64,000 nucleotides of DNA from Symbiodinium natans (lineage: Eukaryota > Sar > Dinophyceae > Suessiales > Symbiodiniaceae), in NCBI GenBank assembly GCA_905221605.1, contig CAJNDS010001291.1:751171-815170 (forward strand). The letters are read 5' to 3'. The first letter of the stretch is position 1, and each line of letters begins with the position of its first letter. Shown one piece after another: positions 11,666 to 24,557 of the stretch. The translations under genes were made by a program, and so were the position numbers. The notes beneath the pieces are model-generated. The model was not told where the DNA came from and ran no database searches. It saw only the letters and a list, made by a program, of their open reading frames with translations.

Positions 11666-12067
11666 GTGGTCAAGAAATGGTTCGATGGTGTCGATGAGGT
11701 TGATGTCTGGTCTATCGGGTCGTGCGTCCAAAACTACATCGTCAAACCTGGTATCCGTCCAACGGATGTCAAACGAGGTTCCTGACAGCGCAACCCTTGC
11801 CAGAGAATATATAGCCGATGATCGTCTTGCAACCCCAGCCTTGATGGATTCATGGCTTTCTGAAACCTCACTTCGGGTGCTAAGAGCACTAGTGACAAGA
11901 CTGGCTATGCAGGGGTGGAACGCTTCAGGTACCACTTCTTGGCCAAGGCTAAGTTTCACCTTACCCATGATGACCTGCGAGTGTGGAATTCGTGGGCAAC
12001 AAAGTGCAGCTCTGGCCTACGATCAAGCCATAAGTGCCTCACCCTGACATTTGCACTTCGCCAATAA
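11666..12067 (+). CDS. Unidentified gene, last two exons
   Basis: Exon 11666-11777 opens after a TAAG acceptor and ends in phase 1 at a GTTCCT donor. Exon 11913-12067 opens after GCAG and ends at TAA. Joined, they give about 88 residues with coding-like composition, rich in Trp, Lys and Asp (for example VVKKWFDGVDEVDVWSIG and then ERFRYHFLAKAKFHLTHDD). The upstream exon must end in phase 0 and was not found, so the gene start lies in 11223-11650 or further left. It could be part of the polyamine gene if that gene's stop at 11222 is not real, but no family supports this. I do not recognise the product. Confidence 0.4.
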
Positions 12068-15000
12068 GACCTCGTGTCTGAGCACGGAATACTGATACCA
12101 GGCACCCGCGCCCTACAGACAGCCAGCTACTCAGCAAAGCCAGTTCTGTTGTTGCCTGTTTTTTCGGACACAATGCAAAGACGCATTGCTTCCAAAGCTC
12201 AGCAACATCAGGAGCTGTAGCTTTACTCGGCTTAGGCTGCTTTCGTTGGTGAAGACTGCATTCCTTCCAGCGTGGGTCGTCTTGACTGCTTGACGGGCAT
12301 GAACTGATGTAAGTGTGATTTTGGCAGCGTGTTTTTACTCTGTCATTTCTTGCTCTTACTTTGCCATGTTTAGAGGCTGTCAGTTGCTGCAATGGAAACG
12401 CAATTGACTTTTGGAAACAATGAATTGTGCTCTTTCGGTGTTGCAGACATCAAGGTTAATTTGGCGTTTGCTTCTTTATGGGTTCTTTCGGCCTTGTCTC
12501 ACACTCGTGGCACGACACAGGCTTGCAAGTTTTTGAATTCAAAGCATCATGCTGAAGTCGTGTTGCCTTCGCAAACAAGCTGCCGTTGTGAAGAATCCTT
12601 TGTGGCAGCATCCCCCATTGCTGGGAAAATGCCCACTAGTGTACGTACGTGACTCGAGGCAATATTTGCGGGCATTTTCAGGGTTTCAAGGGCCATTCGG
12701 TTTTTGTTGGCTATCTTGGGTCTACAAGAAACACGCCCAGCTGGATGCATGACGTGCTTGGACTCTTCGTTTCTAACGATCTTGACTCCTTGTTGCTCTT
12801 CCATCTCCCGAATCCTGACACCTTGTTGTAGCCTAATTTCTCAACCCTAATCCTGACATGAACACGGAGAGCCTGTGGGCAATTTGGCCGAACCTGGGAA
12901 AATGCACAGGGCATTTTCGCACAGTCCCCACCCTGAACAGACGGGGGATGTGGCAGCCTCTGTGCTTTGGCCGTAAGCGAAGAGAGGATGTTTTTTGTGA
13001 CTCGGCCAGGTCAACTGGCCAACCAGTGTACAAGGAGGACAAGCTGCATGGCCGGCACTTGAATTGGGTCGGGCCTTCGATGAGTATTGACGCCGTCAGA
13101 CACCACACTGTTGGATTTTCAGGAAAAAGGAATGAGATAGTCTTCGGGCGTAGACAAGTCAGAAAGCTAGCCAAGTTTAGCCAGGGTGTTTAGGGCTCAG
13201 GGAGGGTTTGGGCTTGTCAAGAACACAAAAAAGCTTGGGCCGGCACTCTCACTTTCTCTGAGGTCAGGGGGGGGGGGGAGTTTCCAAATGTTTTGTGTTT
13301 GTTTTTGACCGCGCCATTTCCTGAATTTGTGTCTCTGCTCAAAGTGCCATGATGCCCTACAATATATCTGAGGCAAGGTGTCAACGCATTCGCCGTCCGG
13401 CCACTGCCACAGAACAGACAGCACAGATGCATGAGGTTTCTTGCAGGTCACACGGCAGGTTGTGTGATGTTAAGTTTTTGTGGAAGCAAGAAGACTCGGA
13501 GTCCACCTCAGGATGTCGCACGGCCACCACGGAAACAAGCCCAGTCGGCCCTTGTACGCAAAAGGCCCGACCTTCGCCTCGTTGCCGCCGCCCGTTGGGA
13601 CCTGCAGATGGAGCTGGGAGGGTTGAAAGTTTAGGGTGAAGGCCATTATTACCCGCTGGCATCCGCTGGCATACTGAACCTAGAGTCCCATAGCGTCATG
13701 CTGCAGCTGTTGGAGAGGAGATGGGAGTCGAGGGTCCAGACCAGAGGCTCTTGCTACGTACAGCCTGTGGCTGGGTGGTTGTTTTTTGTCGGTGTTCGCG
13801 CGATTTCTATGAAGTAGCCTGTGTGCTGTGCATGTCGTTTGCCATCCTCTTCTTGCCAATCACAGCTCATGTGGCCTGTGGCCCACATCGTGGCTGGATC
13901 TAGGAAGGACGTGATCACCTAAATCTTTTGGGCCTGTCTTCAGGGTCATCAACAAACCTGTCAGCTTCATAGTTATGGGCATACATGTCGGTACTGAAAG
14001 GGTGCACCCCCATACTTGCTGTTCTTGAAGCCCTGCCCTTGCCATGTGGGTACGGGTAAGCCTTTGCAAATGGATTTTTGTGCTGCAGGTTAAGCACGGC
14101 CTGCTAAGCAAAATCCATTATTTTGTGAAGAGTAACCACAAGCCCTACGCCAGAGCTGCTTCAGACATCCTCTGTGGATTGAGGTTGGGATCGGCGAGTC
14201 GAGCTCTTTGATGCGAAGTTCGCGCCTTAGGTTGCCCTTCGACTTTGAGCGAAACACGGGGAAGACTTGGGACTGGGAAGGTCCAGGTGTTTCAGTACGC
14301 GGTACCGGCAGTTCTCTGCAAGCCCCTTCGTGCCCACTGAGAACAGATACGAAGGTCCGAGATTTGGGTACGCAATGGTTCTGTCGCGACGGCGGCCTAA
14401 CTTTCTTGGGGCATGGCACAGCAAGGGCAGGCATGCAGGCGTGGGCACTAAGCTTCCACTAGTTGCCCCACTCGAGCCTCAGTCCTCACGCCTACAAGGC
14501 ACACCGAAATTTGAGCATTGCAGCCAAGGACTGCCACATCCCTTGGGCGACTAGCATGTCACGATGGCAGCGCCATGCCCTGAGTGTGGAATGTTGAGTC
14601 CCCATAAGAGAGAGAAAGGCAGAGAGCGAGAGAGAGAGAGAGAGAGATACATACAGGAGAGAGAGAGAGAGAGAGAGAGAGATATATATGTATATATAGA
14701 CATCGCGCGCCCCTTGGGGCGGCTCTCTCCTTCGGGAGGGGGCCTTGCGTGCAGAGAGAGAGAGATATATATAGAGAGAGAGAGAGAGACAGAGGCCTCC
14801 CTTACACCCCCAGAAAACAAAAGACAAGAAAAGAAGAGAAGAGAAAGTAGCACAGAATATTAATGAGAACAAGAGGAAAGATAGGAAAGGAAAAGAAAAG
14901 AACGAAATAATTAAAAAAACAGTAGCTATAATCACCAACCTTTCGTAATATGGGTGAAATGCTCGCAATGGCAATTACAGAGAAGCCACCTACGCAAACA

Positions 15001-15570
15001 AGCCAATGTGTCTGTGCTGAGTGGCTAGTCTCACATCAGACCTTGGCACTCCTTGGACGGCGGCCGTGCATCCGTGCTTTGCGGGGGGTCTCCTCCCTTA
15101 GGCCCAGCAGAAGAAGAAGACGAAAGGAGGAAACAAAGACAGAAAGACAAAAGTGACAAGATAAAGAAAGAAAGAACATACATGAAGAAAGAGATATAGA
15201 AAGAGACACCGACTATTCGTCCGGAGCTTTGGCGGCTCGAGGGCAGCTGTTTCCTTGGCACTGACGACTGAAAGCTCACGGAGCAACAGCAAGGGGAGCG
15301 CCAACAGAGCAAAGCCGCACTTTAGCACGCAAGCCCCGAAATGGATCTTGTTCCGACCTTTGTGCCGGGTCCTGGCTTCCCTCTCTCATTTAAGGAGCAG
15401 CCGAGTAGCCACAGCCCAACACTCAGTCACTCAGTCGAAAGTAATTGAGACTTTCACAACGGCTGGACAGTGCTGCGGGCCATCGTCTCCAGCGATGAAG
15501 GAGCTTCCGCTGGGAGAGCATGCGAGCTCGGCAGAGGCGAGATCGTGATAGCGATACTGGTAGGGACGCC
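12068..15570. other. Mostly unassigned DNA with weak coding-like frames and microsatellites
   Basis: Frames of 60-110 codons occur, for example + 12858-13193 (basic, 111 codons, coding-like from about 13020) and + 13431-13634, but none matches a family or could be joined with agreeing phases. GA and TA microsatellites lie at 14622-14700 and 14752-14795, around a GC-rich 50-bp hairpin-prone stretch. A poly-G run lies at 13267-13279. Confidence 0.4.
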
Positions 15571-15573
15571 CAG

Positions 15574-16016
15574 CATATGAAGAGGCCCCGAAGAAGGGAG
15601 TTGCCATGCAAGTCTTGTGGGCGACGCAGAAACGCGACACGATCACAGATCTAGCCCACTACAACTGGCAGACACGCTGGAAGCAAAATGAGGAGCACTG
15701 GATCCAAACCGCGTTGAAGCTAGCTTTGTGCTGAAAGGCCACACGCCAAGCCGTGTTTCAACAGACCTCAGTGAACCAAACGAAGCAATGCGAGGGCGGG
15801 GAGTTCAAAGCTCTCGTCGGATTGGTTTTCTTATCATGGTGGGAGTGGTACTTAGGAAGGCTGGAGGCTTGGCATGTGCCTGTCTTTCCGTCACGCTGGT
15901 ACAATGCAAAGTACACCCGCGCAGAGCCACCCAATAGAGTGCTTGCACTACTATCACTATGGAGATCTTCCAGAGAAGTTTCTCCTGAAGTGATGCTTCT
16001 GTCCAACATAACATAA
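15574..16016 (+). CDS. Two possible exons of an unidentified gene
   Basis: Frame 15574-15734 (about 52 residues, containing ITDLAHYNWQTRWKQNEEHW) and frame about 15795-16016 (Trp-rich, containing LVFLSWWEWYLGRLEAWHV) both look coding and lie on the same strand. A GT donor in phase 2 near 15726 and several AG acceptors exist, but I could not fix a junction that keeps frame. No family is recognised. Confidence 0.22.
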
Positions 16017-16019
16017 AAC

Positions 16020-18450
16020 CATCGTTGCCGGAGATGTTTTGTTCTCTTGACGTTACGGCAAGGCCACACTTCTGTGTTATGCTCAAGCTCAACACAGAAC
16101 GATCGATCAATGGGAAAGCCGCAGCTGGGACAGTGCTCTTCGCGGCCTTAGCAGATCACGTTCGACTTTCCAAGATCCATAGGGAATCCGCTCCCATGAC
16201 ACCTTTAATTCTTCCCAAGCCGAAACAGCCGAAACACATCAAGGTCCTCTGCGTCACTTTCGACCGCCAGCGAGGCGCTCTCGCTGCCGGCGGCGAGGAT
16301 GGTCGTCCCTGCGGCTGAACAAAGGGCTTGTGGCTGTTCATGTCCCCATGCCTGCAGGACATCCTAGTCCCCGATGCCTCAAAGCCCCATTTGCTTGAGT
16401 CCATAGGTGAGGGAAAGCAGGATTAGCAGCGTGCACTGTAAGCTCCACACCCAAGACCCCCAAGAGCCTGAATATCCATGCCGTGCCATCAGACATCGTC
16501 GGTCCACAAGGCCAAACCCAAAGTGCTAAGCATGCAGCATACATTTGTTGAAGCATTTTTTCCAGCTTTTGAGGCATTGCTGCTTGGGGTCTCTTCAGTG
16601 AGACGTACACAGGGCACGAGCCTCATAGGGACAACTTGCCAAGATGTAGAGAGTTCATGCCTTTTCGACATGCTTCCAGGGTAGGATATCATTGTGGATG
16701 CGAAACACTGGTGACACCAGCGAAGACAGGGAACCTGGGGAGCATGTAGGGCGACCATTCATCAGGCCAGTGGAGCTGGACAACTCATCCAAACCCTTTC
16801 TGGACAATACAACCAACATTTAAAGAATCCTGAACAGCCTGCCTTGAGGCCTTGGTCGTCAGACCCCGAGGCTGCCAAGTTCTGCGGGGTATTGCCTTAA
16901 GGTGTTGGGCTTAGGGTGCTGAGAGTGTGAAGTCAGAGGTGACGCGTGATGTTTCTTTGGGTTCTCGGTCCTTGTACGGTTTTCCAGTGCACCAATGCTT
17001 GTCGTTTGAGTGCCATCGGTGTTAGGACAGGGGAGGGGGTCCGAGACCAACGACTTTCAAGTCGAGTTTGTTCGTTGCTTGAATGCTCGAGAAGTGTAGG
17101 TTTCCAGGGCAAGTTATCTAGTTTATCGCACTATTCGCACTATGGGCCTGACCGGCTTGGCCACATGAGATGGGCTCACACAGGCTTCTGCCGAGGTTTT
17201 GTGATCGGTTTTGCTCGGGTAGAAGAGGTTTGCTTAAGTTGGAGGTCTCACCGCTTCATGCCACATTGCCTGGAGCAGACCTTCACTTTTCACCTTGCGT
17301 GACCACGTGTGGAGCCATCCCCTCCAGCTTCTTGAGCGCCAAATGCTGAATCAGCAATTGTGAAGTACGTGAAACACCTAAAGAAACAACCCTTTCTTTA
17401 GCTTTGTTTCACGATGTGTCATGTCCAACAGCCTTTGACGGGACCTGTCGCCCGCTGTCGACATCCCCAAACCTCGAATTGATGTTTGACACCCAACTCG
17501 TCAACCTTTACAAATGCCTTAATGATTAAAGCCTTAATGCCTTAATTGCAGCTCTACTCTACGGCTCAACTCTCACGATGAAACCATTTCACTCACAGAA
17601 AGTTAGCAAATTAGAAAATTGCCAAGGGCAAAGGAAATGAGCTTGTGTGAGACAGTGGTGGGCTTGGTCACATTGCGCTTCTGGGTTTTTGCGGTCGGAC
17701 GAGGTGGAAACAAACTTCCGCACAGTTCAACGAGCGTCTGCTTGGGGATGTTGCAGAACAGCATTGCCGCAGTTCCATTCGATGCAGATTTCCCTCCTTC
17801 CCATGCCATCCCATGCCGCAGAGCCCCACTCTGCCAGGTCACGCCTGGACAAGCACAGCCCACGAGTGCAGACGGCGACGAAAACAGCGAGTGCTTGTCA
17901 ACGAGACACATGCTCTCTTGTGAGGCTTTCGCGGTGTTAAACCCAACGGCTAGACTTCTATAGACCTCTTTCGACATAGAACTCCGTGCGTAAACACAGA
18001 ATTCCCACGCAACCTCTGTCATCGGAGCACGCGTGGGTGCATGGTAAGATCTGAAGTCAAAGGCTGTTGGGGCGTTCCTGTGAGCACAACCAATGATCGC
18101 CGAACAACTCTTCGCCTTCGACTGACAGCACTATGCTGCTATGCAGTTGCTTCAACATGTGCTGTACTGAGCCCCTTCTAAGTCGATGTAGGGCTTCGAG
18201 AATTCGTGGCAATGTGTCGATTCGAAAGGATCCAAAGTGCGCAGCTCCAAATCAGACGGGACTGCACAAGAACCGTCAAAGCCACGCGTTTTTGCAAGGT
18301 TGCTTCTGATGTTCAGGCTTGCAGTGGACCACGGCCACCATATTATCCTCTAGAGCAACATCAGGGCGGTGGCATGGAGAGTAGGAACAGAAAAATGCGC
18401 TACAGCGAATTTCGGATGACAACACTGAATAGCAGAGAGCAAAACTGTGT
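16020..18450. other. Unassigned stretch
   Basis: A possible exon at 16349-16405 ends at a strong GTGAGG donor, and a coding-like 97-codon frame lies at 16025-16318. Neither can be placed in a gene. Overlapping frames on both strands at 17603-18022 cancel each other. Nothing else is seen. Confidence 0.3.
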
Positions 18451-18458
18451 AGGGCAGC

Positions 18459-21400
18459 ATGGTCAGAGTCGGCTGCGGCGTGCTGGCAGCAGCACTTTAC
18501 CTGGCGGCTGGTGAGTTCCGCGACGCGGGCCCATTGAACAGCCGTCTTGTCAGAATTATCTGTGTCATCCTTGAGAACCAGGGGCGTGCACGAGGATTGC
18601 ATTACACGAGCTTGCTTCCGATTGTCGGTGATACAATGCATGCTGTGAGCCGTCAAACTCAGTGAAGGGCATCAGAGCGTGAGTGTGCACCTGCACAAGA
18701 AAAGCAACCACCCCGTCGCTGTGCAAGTGGAGGAGCACTGGTTTGTTTAATGCCTAAGGCTCCAGCGAAGCTGTGACACTTGCTAGGGCTGCAACTTCAC
18801 GTGGCTAACCAAAAACCAAGGTACTTTGACTGTGACCAAAAAGGCGAGCCGCTTGATTCCTGCCTTAATAGGGGTACCCTGAAAGCACGTGGACGACACA
18901 TTTGGGGCTTCCGGTTCTGGGCTTGCACAAGTGGTCCCACTCTTCTGAGCATTGAGAGCCAGGGATCTCCGTTAGCCACTTGTGTCATCACAGTGCAGGT
19001 GAACTGCGCGTTTGACATCTATGGAGTCCTCTTGTCGGCGGGAAAGACTGGAAGCGCCTTCTATTCCACGCAGAAGAAATGCCACAAACAGGAGAGGTCT
19101 TTCGGAGCACCGGTAGAGCCATGTTTAGCTTTATTAGTTGCATACAGTAGCAGCAGACACTAGGTTCCTTTGGAACGAAGAAGGGGAGCTTGTCAGCAGT
19201 TGGGTGGTTGGGCGGTCGAAGAGTGTCTTCGCAAATTGTGTGCTGGGCCACGAAGGCGCAACTGTTGGTAAACAACAAAACAAAATGCAAGAGGTGAAGC
19301 AGGACACTATACTGGTCACTGCTATAACTGAACTGGCTATAACTATACTTGTCGAACAAATGGAATGTTTGGTCCCTGGCCTAGCCGCTTTGGGGCAATC
19401 ATCTGGGCCAGAATCGACCACTTCCCGGCTTATCAGAGCAGACTTCGTAGAATCGTCGTAGAAGCAATGGAAAAGACAGGACAGAGGACAAACAGCTTGA
19501 ACACGCTCCTCATCAGATGATTTTGTCCTAAGGTGACAACTTTTTCTGTATAGGCCAAGTCGCGGATTGGAGAGCTCAAAAACCAGGCCACCCTCCCAGA
19601 CGAAACCGAGTACATCAGTACATTCCACCATCCTCACCAGACGATTTCCTCCATGCACAGAGGTGAAAGGAGATGTCAGGCGGAGCCCTGTGAATCTCTA
19701 ACCTGCAAAATCCGTATCAAATATGGTGCACACTGAGCAACTGAAGGCTGGGGCTTAAGTCTCACATGCAAAGCCCAGACCCAACATTGGATGACGTCAC
19801 ATTCACCGCCCCAAATACAAAACTCGGTTTTGGATGAACCGAGACGCAGGAATTTCGCGAGCCATTTCCTGGCCAGCCTTCAAACTAGGACGAAAACATG
19901 AAGACTTTCAGTAGTTTGGCGGGCTTGATTTTGGGCCCTCACAGAACCTAGGACCAAAACATGGAGTTTTTTGCTGGCTTGGCGGGAAATGGCTTCTTCT
20001 TTGTCAAGTTTGAGCCTTTACAAACCCCAATTTAGGGCCCAAACGCAGGAACATGTGTTTGTTTGGCCGGCTTGGGGAACAGCAGGCCCGCTTTGCCACG
20101 CCTTTGCTGCTCCGCGGTTTGGGAGCAGGGGCCGGCCCAGGCCCCTGCTACCCCTGCTACCCTGCTACCCGCTACAATTTTGCTGCCCAAGTGGCCTCAG
20201 GACAGTGAGGACGAGAAGCGCAGTTGCGCTTCGGCCGTGCAGGGGCTGGTGGGCTGCATTGAAACGAAATGTCAAGACAACATCCCCTGGACATGATGTA
20301 ATTTAAGCAGTTTTATGGTGACCGCTATCAGTTCTAGGAATGAACAGCCCAGGCTGGTGGCCTCTTTGGGCTTCCTCGCATCGTTTACGAGCGGGGCAGC
20401 CCACGATTGCGCTGCAAGCCTTAATGCAGCCAGGCCTGTTGGCCCGATTGCCCGCAAGTCCGTAACACCCCCAACTAGCCCCCACCTGCTCGACCAGCAG
20501 TCCTGTATCTCCCTGTTCTTTTTTCATACTTCTTGCAGGCTTGAAATTCCCGAATCTTGAGCCTTACATGTCGAACCGTCACACGCACGAGCAAGCTCAG
20601 GTACCTGCACTTTGCACAGGGGCGTCTTCCACCTTTGTGTCTGTACTTGCCATTCTGGGCTCGGCTTTCTCAAGCTTCAAAGCCGCTTGTACCGACGCTG
20701 GTGACAAGGAGGGACTGGGCGCTGAGACTGATAGGCCTCATAGGTGCGATTGTTGGATTTGTTTCAGTGGCGCATTTGTGCAAAACTGTTAAGAAGCTAT
20801 CCGGTAGCGGCCACTGGCTGCAACTGTATTTCGCTCTGATGCCGTGTTAGCTATTTGTTAGCAGAGTTGCGACAAGAGCACCGGCAAGTTCAACTTTCTT
20901 CTTCTTTGTATGCTATGAGCATGTTCGTGTTTGCTGCTGTGCGGCAGTCTGAGAAATCAGTCCTGGGCACTTCACGATTTGCTTAGCCGTGAGCAGGATG
21001 CCGTTCCTTTCCGGCGTTTGCACGGGCATCATGATACTTGGTCTGCTGCCAGTTCAACCAGTTCGAATAGTTCGAGCGCCCCTCACGTGTCAAAGCTGCC
21101 ACCTTCACCGCTACTCCCGCTACGCGTTCTGGACACTAACTTGGAGAAGAGAATACGGGATCACCTCGCTGACAAGCGAAAACGCGAATCTGAGATTACA
21201 TCCTGCGTGCTGGATGTCGGCTTGATTTCTCTCTTTACGGGGAAGGGCCTCATGAATATCGCGAAGGCTGCTCAGCACAGTCCTTGTGTAGATAGGTTTG
21301 ACTCACATCCAGGCGAAGCCGAAACAGCATGCGTTGTCCAAGTATCTGGCATCATCGCGACCTTCGAGTTAGTTGGGAGCTTGCTCGCTGGTGTGTCTGC

Positions 21401-21497
21401 CCTGTGTCCAATTGAGAAGGACAAACCGGAGAAGGCTCTTCGGGGGAAACAAAGCTGTCGAGCACTAAGTCTCATGTCTACGCAGGCCCAGGCGTGA
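18459..21497 (+). CDS. Cysteine-module secreted or membrane protein, four exons, complete
   Basis: Exons 18459-18510, 18994-19091, 20601-20708 and 21195-21497 join in frame to 186 residues. Exon 1 is a signal peptide (MVRVGCGVLAAALYLAA) cut by a GTGAGT donor. The mature part has four hydrophobic modules, each bounded by cysteines. The spacing is Cys-x24-Cys in modules 1, 2 and 4 and Cys-x26-Cys in module 3. Modules 1, 2 and 4 share Gly-Ser at positions 15-16 after the first Cys (TGSAF, LGSAF, VGSLL). Linkers are 7, 9 and 14 residues. Module 1 equals exon 2, module 2 equals exon 3, and modules 3-4 share exon 4. Donors are GT, GA and GA; the two GA junctions are both phase 0. The Cys pairs suggest disulphides, and the modules could be helical hairpin or membrane segments. 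A further intron between modules 3 and 4 (donor near 21278, acceptor near 21327) is possible. Function unknown; I cannot name a described family. Confidence 0.62.
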
Positions 21498-21659
21498 CTT
21501 TAAGCACAAGACGCAGTATGGAAGGAGCATTTGACTGGAGCAGTTGGTAAAGGCCTGAGTGTTCGAGTGCGGTGGCTCAACTAGAAGTTCCCACCGAAAA
21601 AGACAGACACCGCAGGGCCGCAGGGTAGCCATCGTAGCCATCGTCTGCCTTTGAAGGAT

Positions 21660-21680
21660 GACAGCTTTGGGGGGGCGTGT

Positions 21681-21715
<35 letters not shown>

Positions 21716-21720
21716 CGGTT
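21660..21720. repeat. Poly-G run
   Basis: About 38 consecutive G after GCGTGTGGGG. The preceding 21620-21650 holds two CGTAGCCAT words. The length is likely to be assembly-sensitive. Confidence 0.9.
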
Positions 21721-21729
21721 AGCTAGCAG

Positions 21730-23370
21730 CACACGCAGCTTCACCGCTTTCCGCACTCTGCACTGCGAAAGGCTTCATGTGCTTCAGACTCCTTGGTTGT
21801 CATGGCTAGCGTCGGGGCCGTTGTCCAGCAGGGCACCGCCATGAGCCTGGAGCCGCACAGCTGGAGAATCTAAAGGAATTGTGCAGAAGTGTCCAGGTCC
21901 AGTTGTTTGAGCTGGTTTGATGAATATGATCATTGAATACTTGCGCATATGACCACTGGAAGATATAGGAAGTACATGTTGGTTTGTTGCTGCGTCGTGC
22001 GAAGGTGGCCTCGTTCAAATCGCATCAGATAGTCGACACCTGACGCTAAGCAAGTAGGCTACGTAGGCCAAGACATCCTCCACCAAGTCCCGACCCCCTC
22101 GTTGAAAGGTGCGGGGAAGAGGACGAAGAGCACGAAGACCACATCAACGCAGACTTGGAAGGTGACATCATCCCCTGATCTGGCAATTGTAAAGTCCCAT
22201 ATGTTTATAGAGATGTCTAGAGCCCAGACGTCGGAGTCGACGTCTAGGACACCAGTAGGTTTCAGGATGTTCGGGAACATCCGTGAAGCTCGACTTGCGG
22301 CCAAGTCGCAGCCGGGCTTTGGGTTGCAAAGCTTAGGGCGCACTAGAAAGGCTGTACATTGTGGCATTGCTGTGCCATTCTGTAGGCCGCACAATTTCTT
22401 TAACCATGCCCATGCCAAGCGGGCGGTCGTGGTAGGCTTGCCAGGCATTGCACTCCGTCCGTCGTTAGTTAAAAAGACGGCGCAAGGCTGCACAGGCAAA
22501 GCCTGGCCCGTTGTCTGGTGCAGCCCTCGACACTCTATCATTCTGTCATAGGATGTCCTGTTGGAGTCCTGTTGCATCCAAACGAACTGTTTAATTGGCT
22601 TGTGCAATCCCCACAGATTGCGCATGCCAACGACATCCAATCCAGGCTTTGGGTCCTTCGTACCCAGGTAGTTTGGATGGACGTTAGGAGGGATGGGCCG
22701 ATGTAAAGTAGTATCTGGCAACCGAGACGAGGAGGTCTCAAATTGCAAGGGCTTGGATGCGTCAGCTATGTTGGGCCAAGGCATCACGGATTCCCATCCC
22801 TCAATTCCGTTTTGCTAGCTCGCAAGTGCGGTTCTGGGCGGTGTCCCAACGGAAGCTTCTCGAAGCTCCTTTTTGCAAGAAGGTGCACTTGAATGTTTGC
22901 CTCTGGATCGATTTGGAGAAGGATTACTTCTGGACAAGAACATAACAATGTCAGCGATTGAAATCCACAACTGCGACATGTTATTTGCCAAATGGCGATC
23001 CAAGATGAATGGTGTACTCCTGAATTGGAGCGCACACACCTCCGGCATCTGGCAACGCCTATGGTTGTCACAGACGGGTTTTGGTGAGAAAGCGGCGCCT
23101 ACAGGCATGTCACTAGCCATTTTTGGCCTGAGGGCTGAAGTTCAAGTAGTCTGGCATATTCTACCCTTGTTAAATGAATTGTTTTCACGTGTCTTGGATT
23201 TGTTAGTACTTTGAACAGATTCTTGGGGCCTTTGACAAGAGAGTATAGAACATTGGCTCTAAAGTTTGAAAGCTAGTTCCCTGCAGCTTGCGAGAGTCGT
23301 CGTTTACAACCTTTCTCTCCAGAGTTCGGGTGGGTCAACAACCGAACCCGAGCCTCAACTAGTCTGAAAA
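21730..23370. other. Unassigned; long overlapping frames on both strands
   Basis: The minus-strand frame 22059-22787 (242 codons) is the longest here and ends in a hydrophobic stretch near residues 215-230. It overlaps a 149-codon plus-strand frame at 22102-22551. A plus-strand frame at 22873-23214 (113 codons) looks coding from about 22950. I recognise no domain in any of them and could not find splice partners, so none is called as a gene. Confidence 0.3.
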
Positions 23371-23394
23371 CCAATAGTTCATGGGCTGCGGGGG

Positions 23395-23800
23395 CCCGAC
23401 CCCACCCCCATCCCCTCCCCCCCCTAAAAATTGATTCCCAATCTTTGAAGTTCCCTCCCCCCCCCCCCCCTTCCCTTTGTACATCTAAGAAAGGTTTAAT
23501 TAGGGTCTGGCGTTTGAGGTTTATGGTTTGTTGCTTGGGGTGTAATCATCAACCCGAAGCATTACCCCACTTTAGACCCTAAACCCCAATCCACCGTTGA
23601 ACTCTACATCTCCATCCGTAAGCCCAAGAGACCACAACCCTAAGTCCCTGAACCCTCAACAAAAAACAACCAACCCTAGTCAAAACTGTATATATCCCTC
23701 AACCCCAAACCTCAACCCCTATAACCTTGAAGCCCAAACCCCCAGCCTCGGCCCCGTCACAAACCCTATAGCCCAAGCCACGCCCTAAACCCCCAAGAGT
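23395..23800. repeat. Poly-C runs and CCCTAAA-like degenerate telomeric tract
   Basis: C runs at 23415-23425 and 23455-23471 are followed by irregular AACCCTAA, AACCCCAA and CCCTAAACC words to about 23795. This is the reverse strand of the TTTAGGG-like sequence at 4830-5035 and 27150-27680. It looks like a decayed internal telomere-like tract. Confidence 0.6.
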
Positions 23801-24557
23801 TTTGGGGCAAGCTGTCTTCCAAAATGACAAATCGCAACAAGTGTTGGTTCCTATTGACCTATTGTTTTTAGCCTTTGCTTTTGCAACCGCTTTCTTGCTA
23901 TGATCTTTCGATGACATAAGGCTTGCCGTAGCTGTTTTCATTCCTTCATTCATCCTCAGCGAAAGAGTCACACAGTCAGCCTAAGAAGCGACGGTATTCA
24001 GAGCGAGCACTTCGGCCCGGCACCTTAAAGGTGCTGGAGGTTCATGCCGCAACTGCTCTTAGGAAGGAGGTGGGTCCCCCACCCTCGTTGAGGCCCTTCT
24101 GTTGAAGGCTTTTCGGTGCTTGTTGGACCGCTGCAAACAATCGAGCAACATTTGCACATGTGCTCGAAGCATGCATTTGCTGGCATTATGATAGCAGACA
24201 GACATTCTTCGCCAACTCGAGTTCTTGACGTTTCGTACTAAGACTCCAGAATTAGAAGCTATATATATGGCTCCAAAATAGACGAGGACATAAACTGCAC
24301 TGCTTGCCGCGTGCTACTCCGGCTTGTGTCTAGCTTTCGTAGCCCAGATCTCAAGTTCTACTGTGTTTTTCAATTGTTAATGTTATCCAAAAGCCTTTCT
24401 AACAAAAAAAGAGATAGGGGCGTTTGGGGTTTTTGTCAAACTGACACACCCCAACAAGACTATTCTGAGGGCCGCTGATAATCATAAACGGCCCATGCAA
24501 ATAACTTGAGGGCCGTGAAGATCGACAGAATGTCGTAATTATTCATGAGCTTGCAAA

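Noticed and set aside
16230-16305. Segment VLCVTFDRQRGALAAGGEDG resembling one WD40 strand pair
   Set aside because: Only one partial repeat is seen, the frame ends at once, and no other WD40 exon was found within several kb.
22059-22787. 242-codon minus frame with a hydrophobic end
   Set aside because: No domain is recognised, a plus frame of 149 codons overlaps it, and no splice sites or partners support it. It is mentioned only as an unassigned frame.
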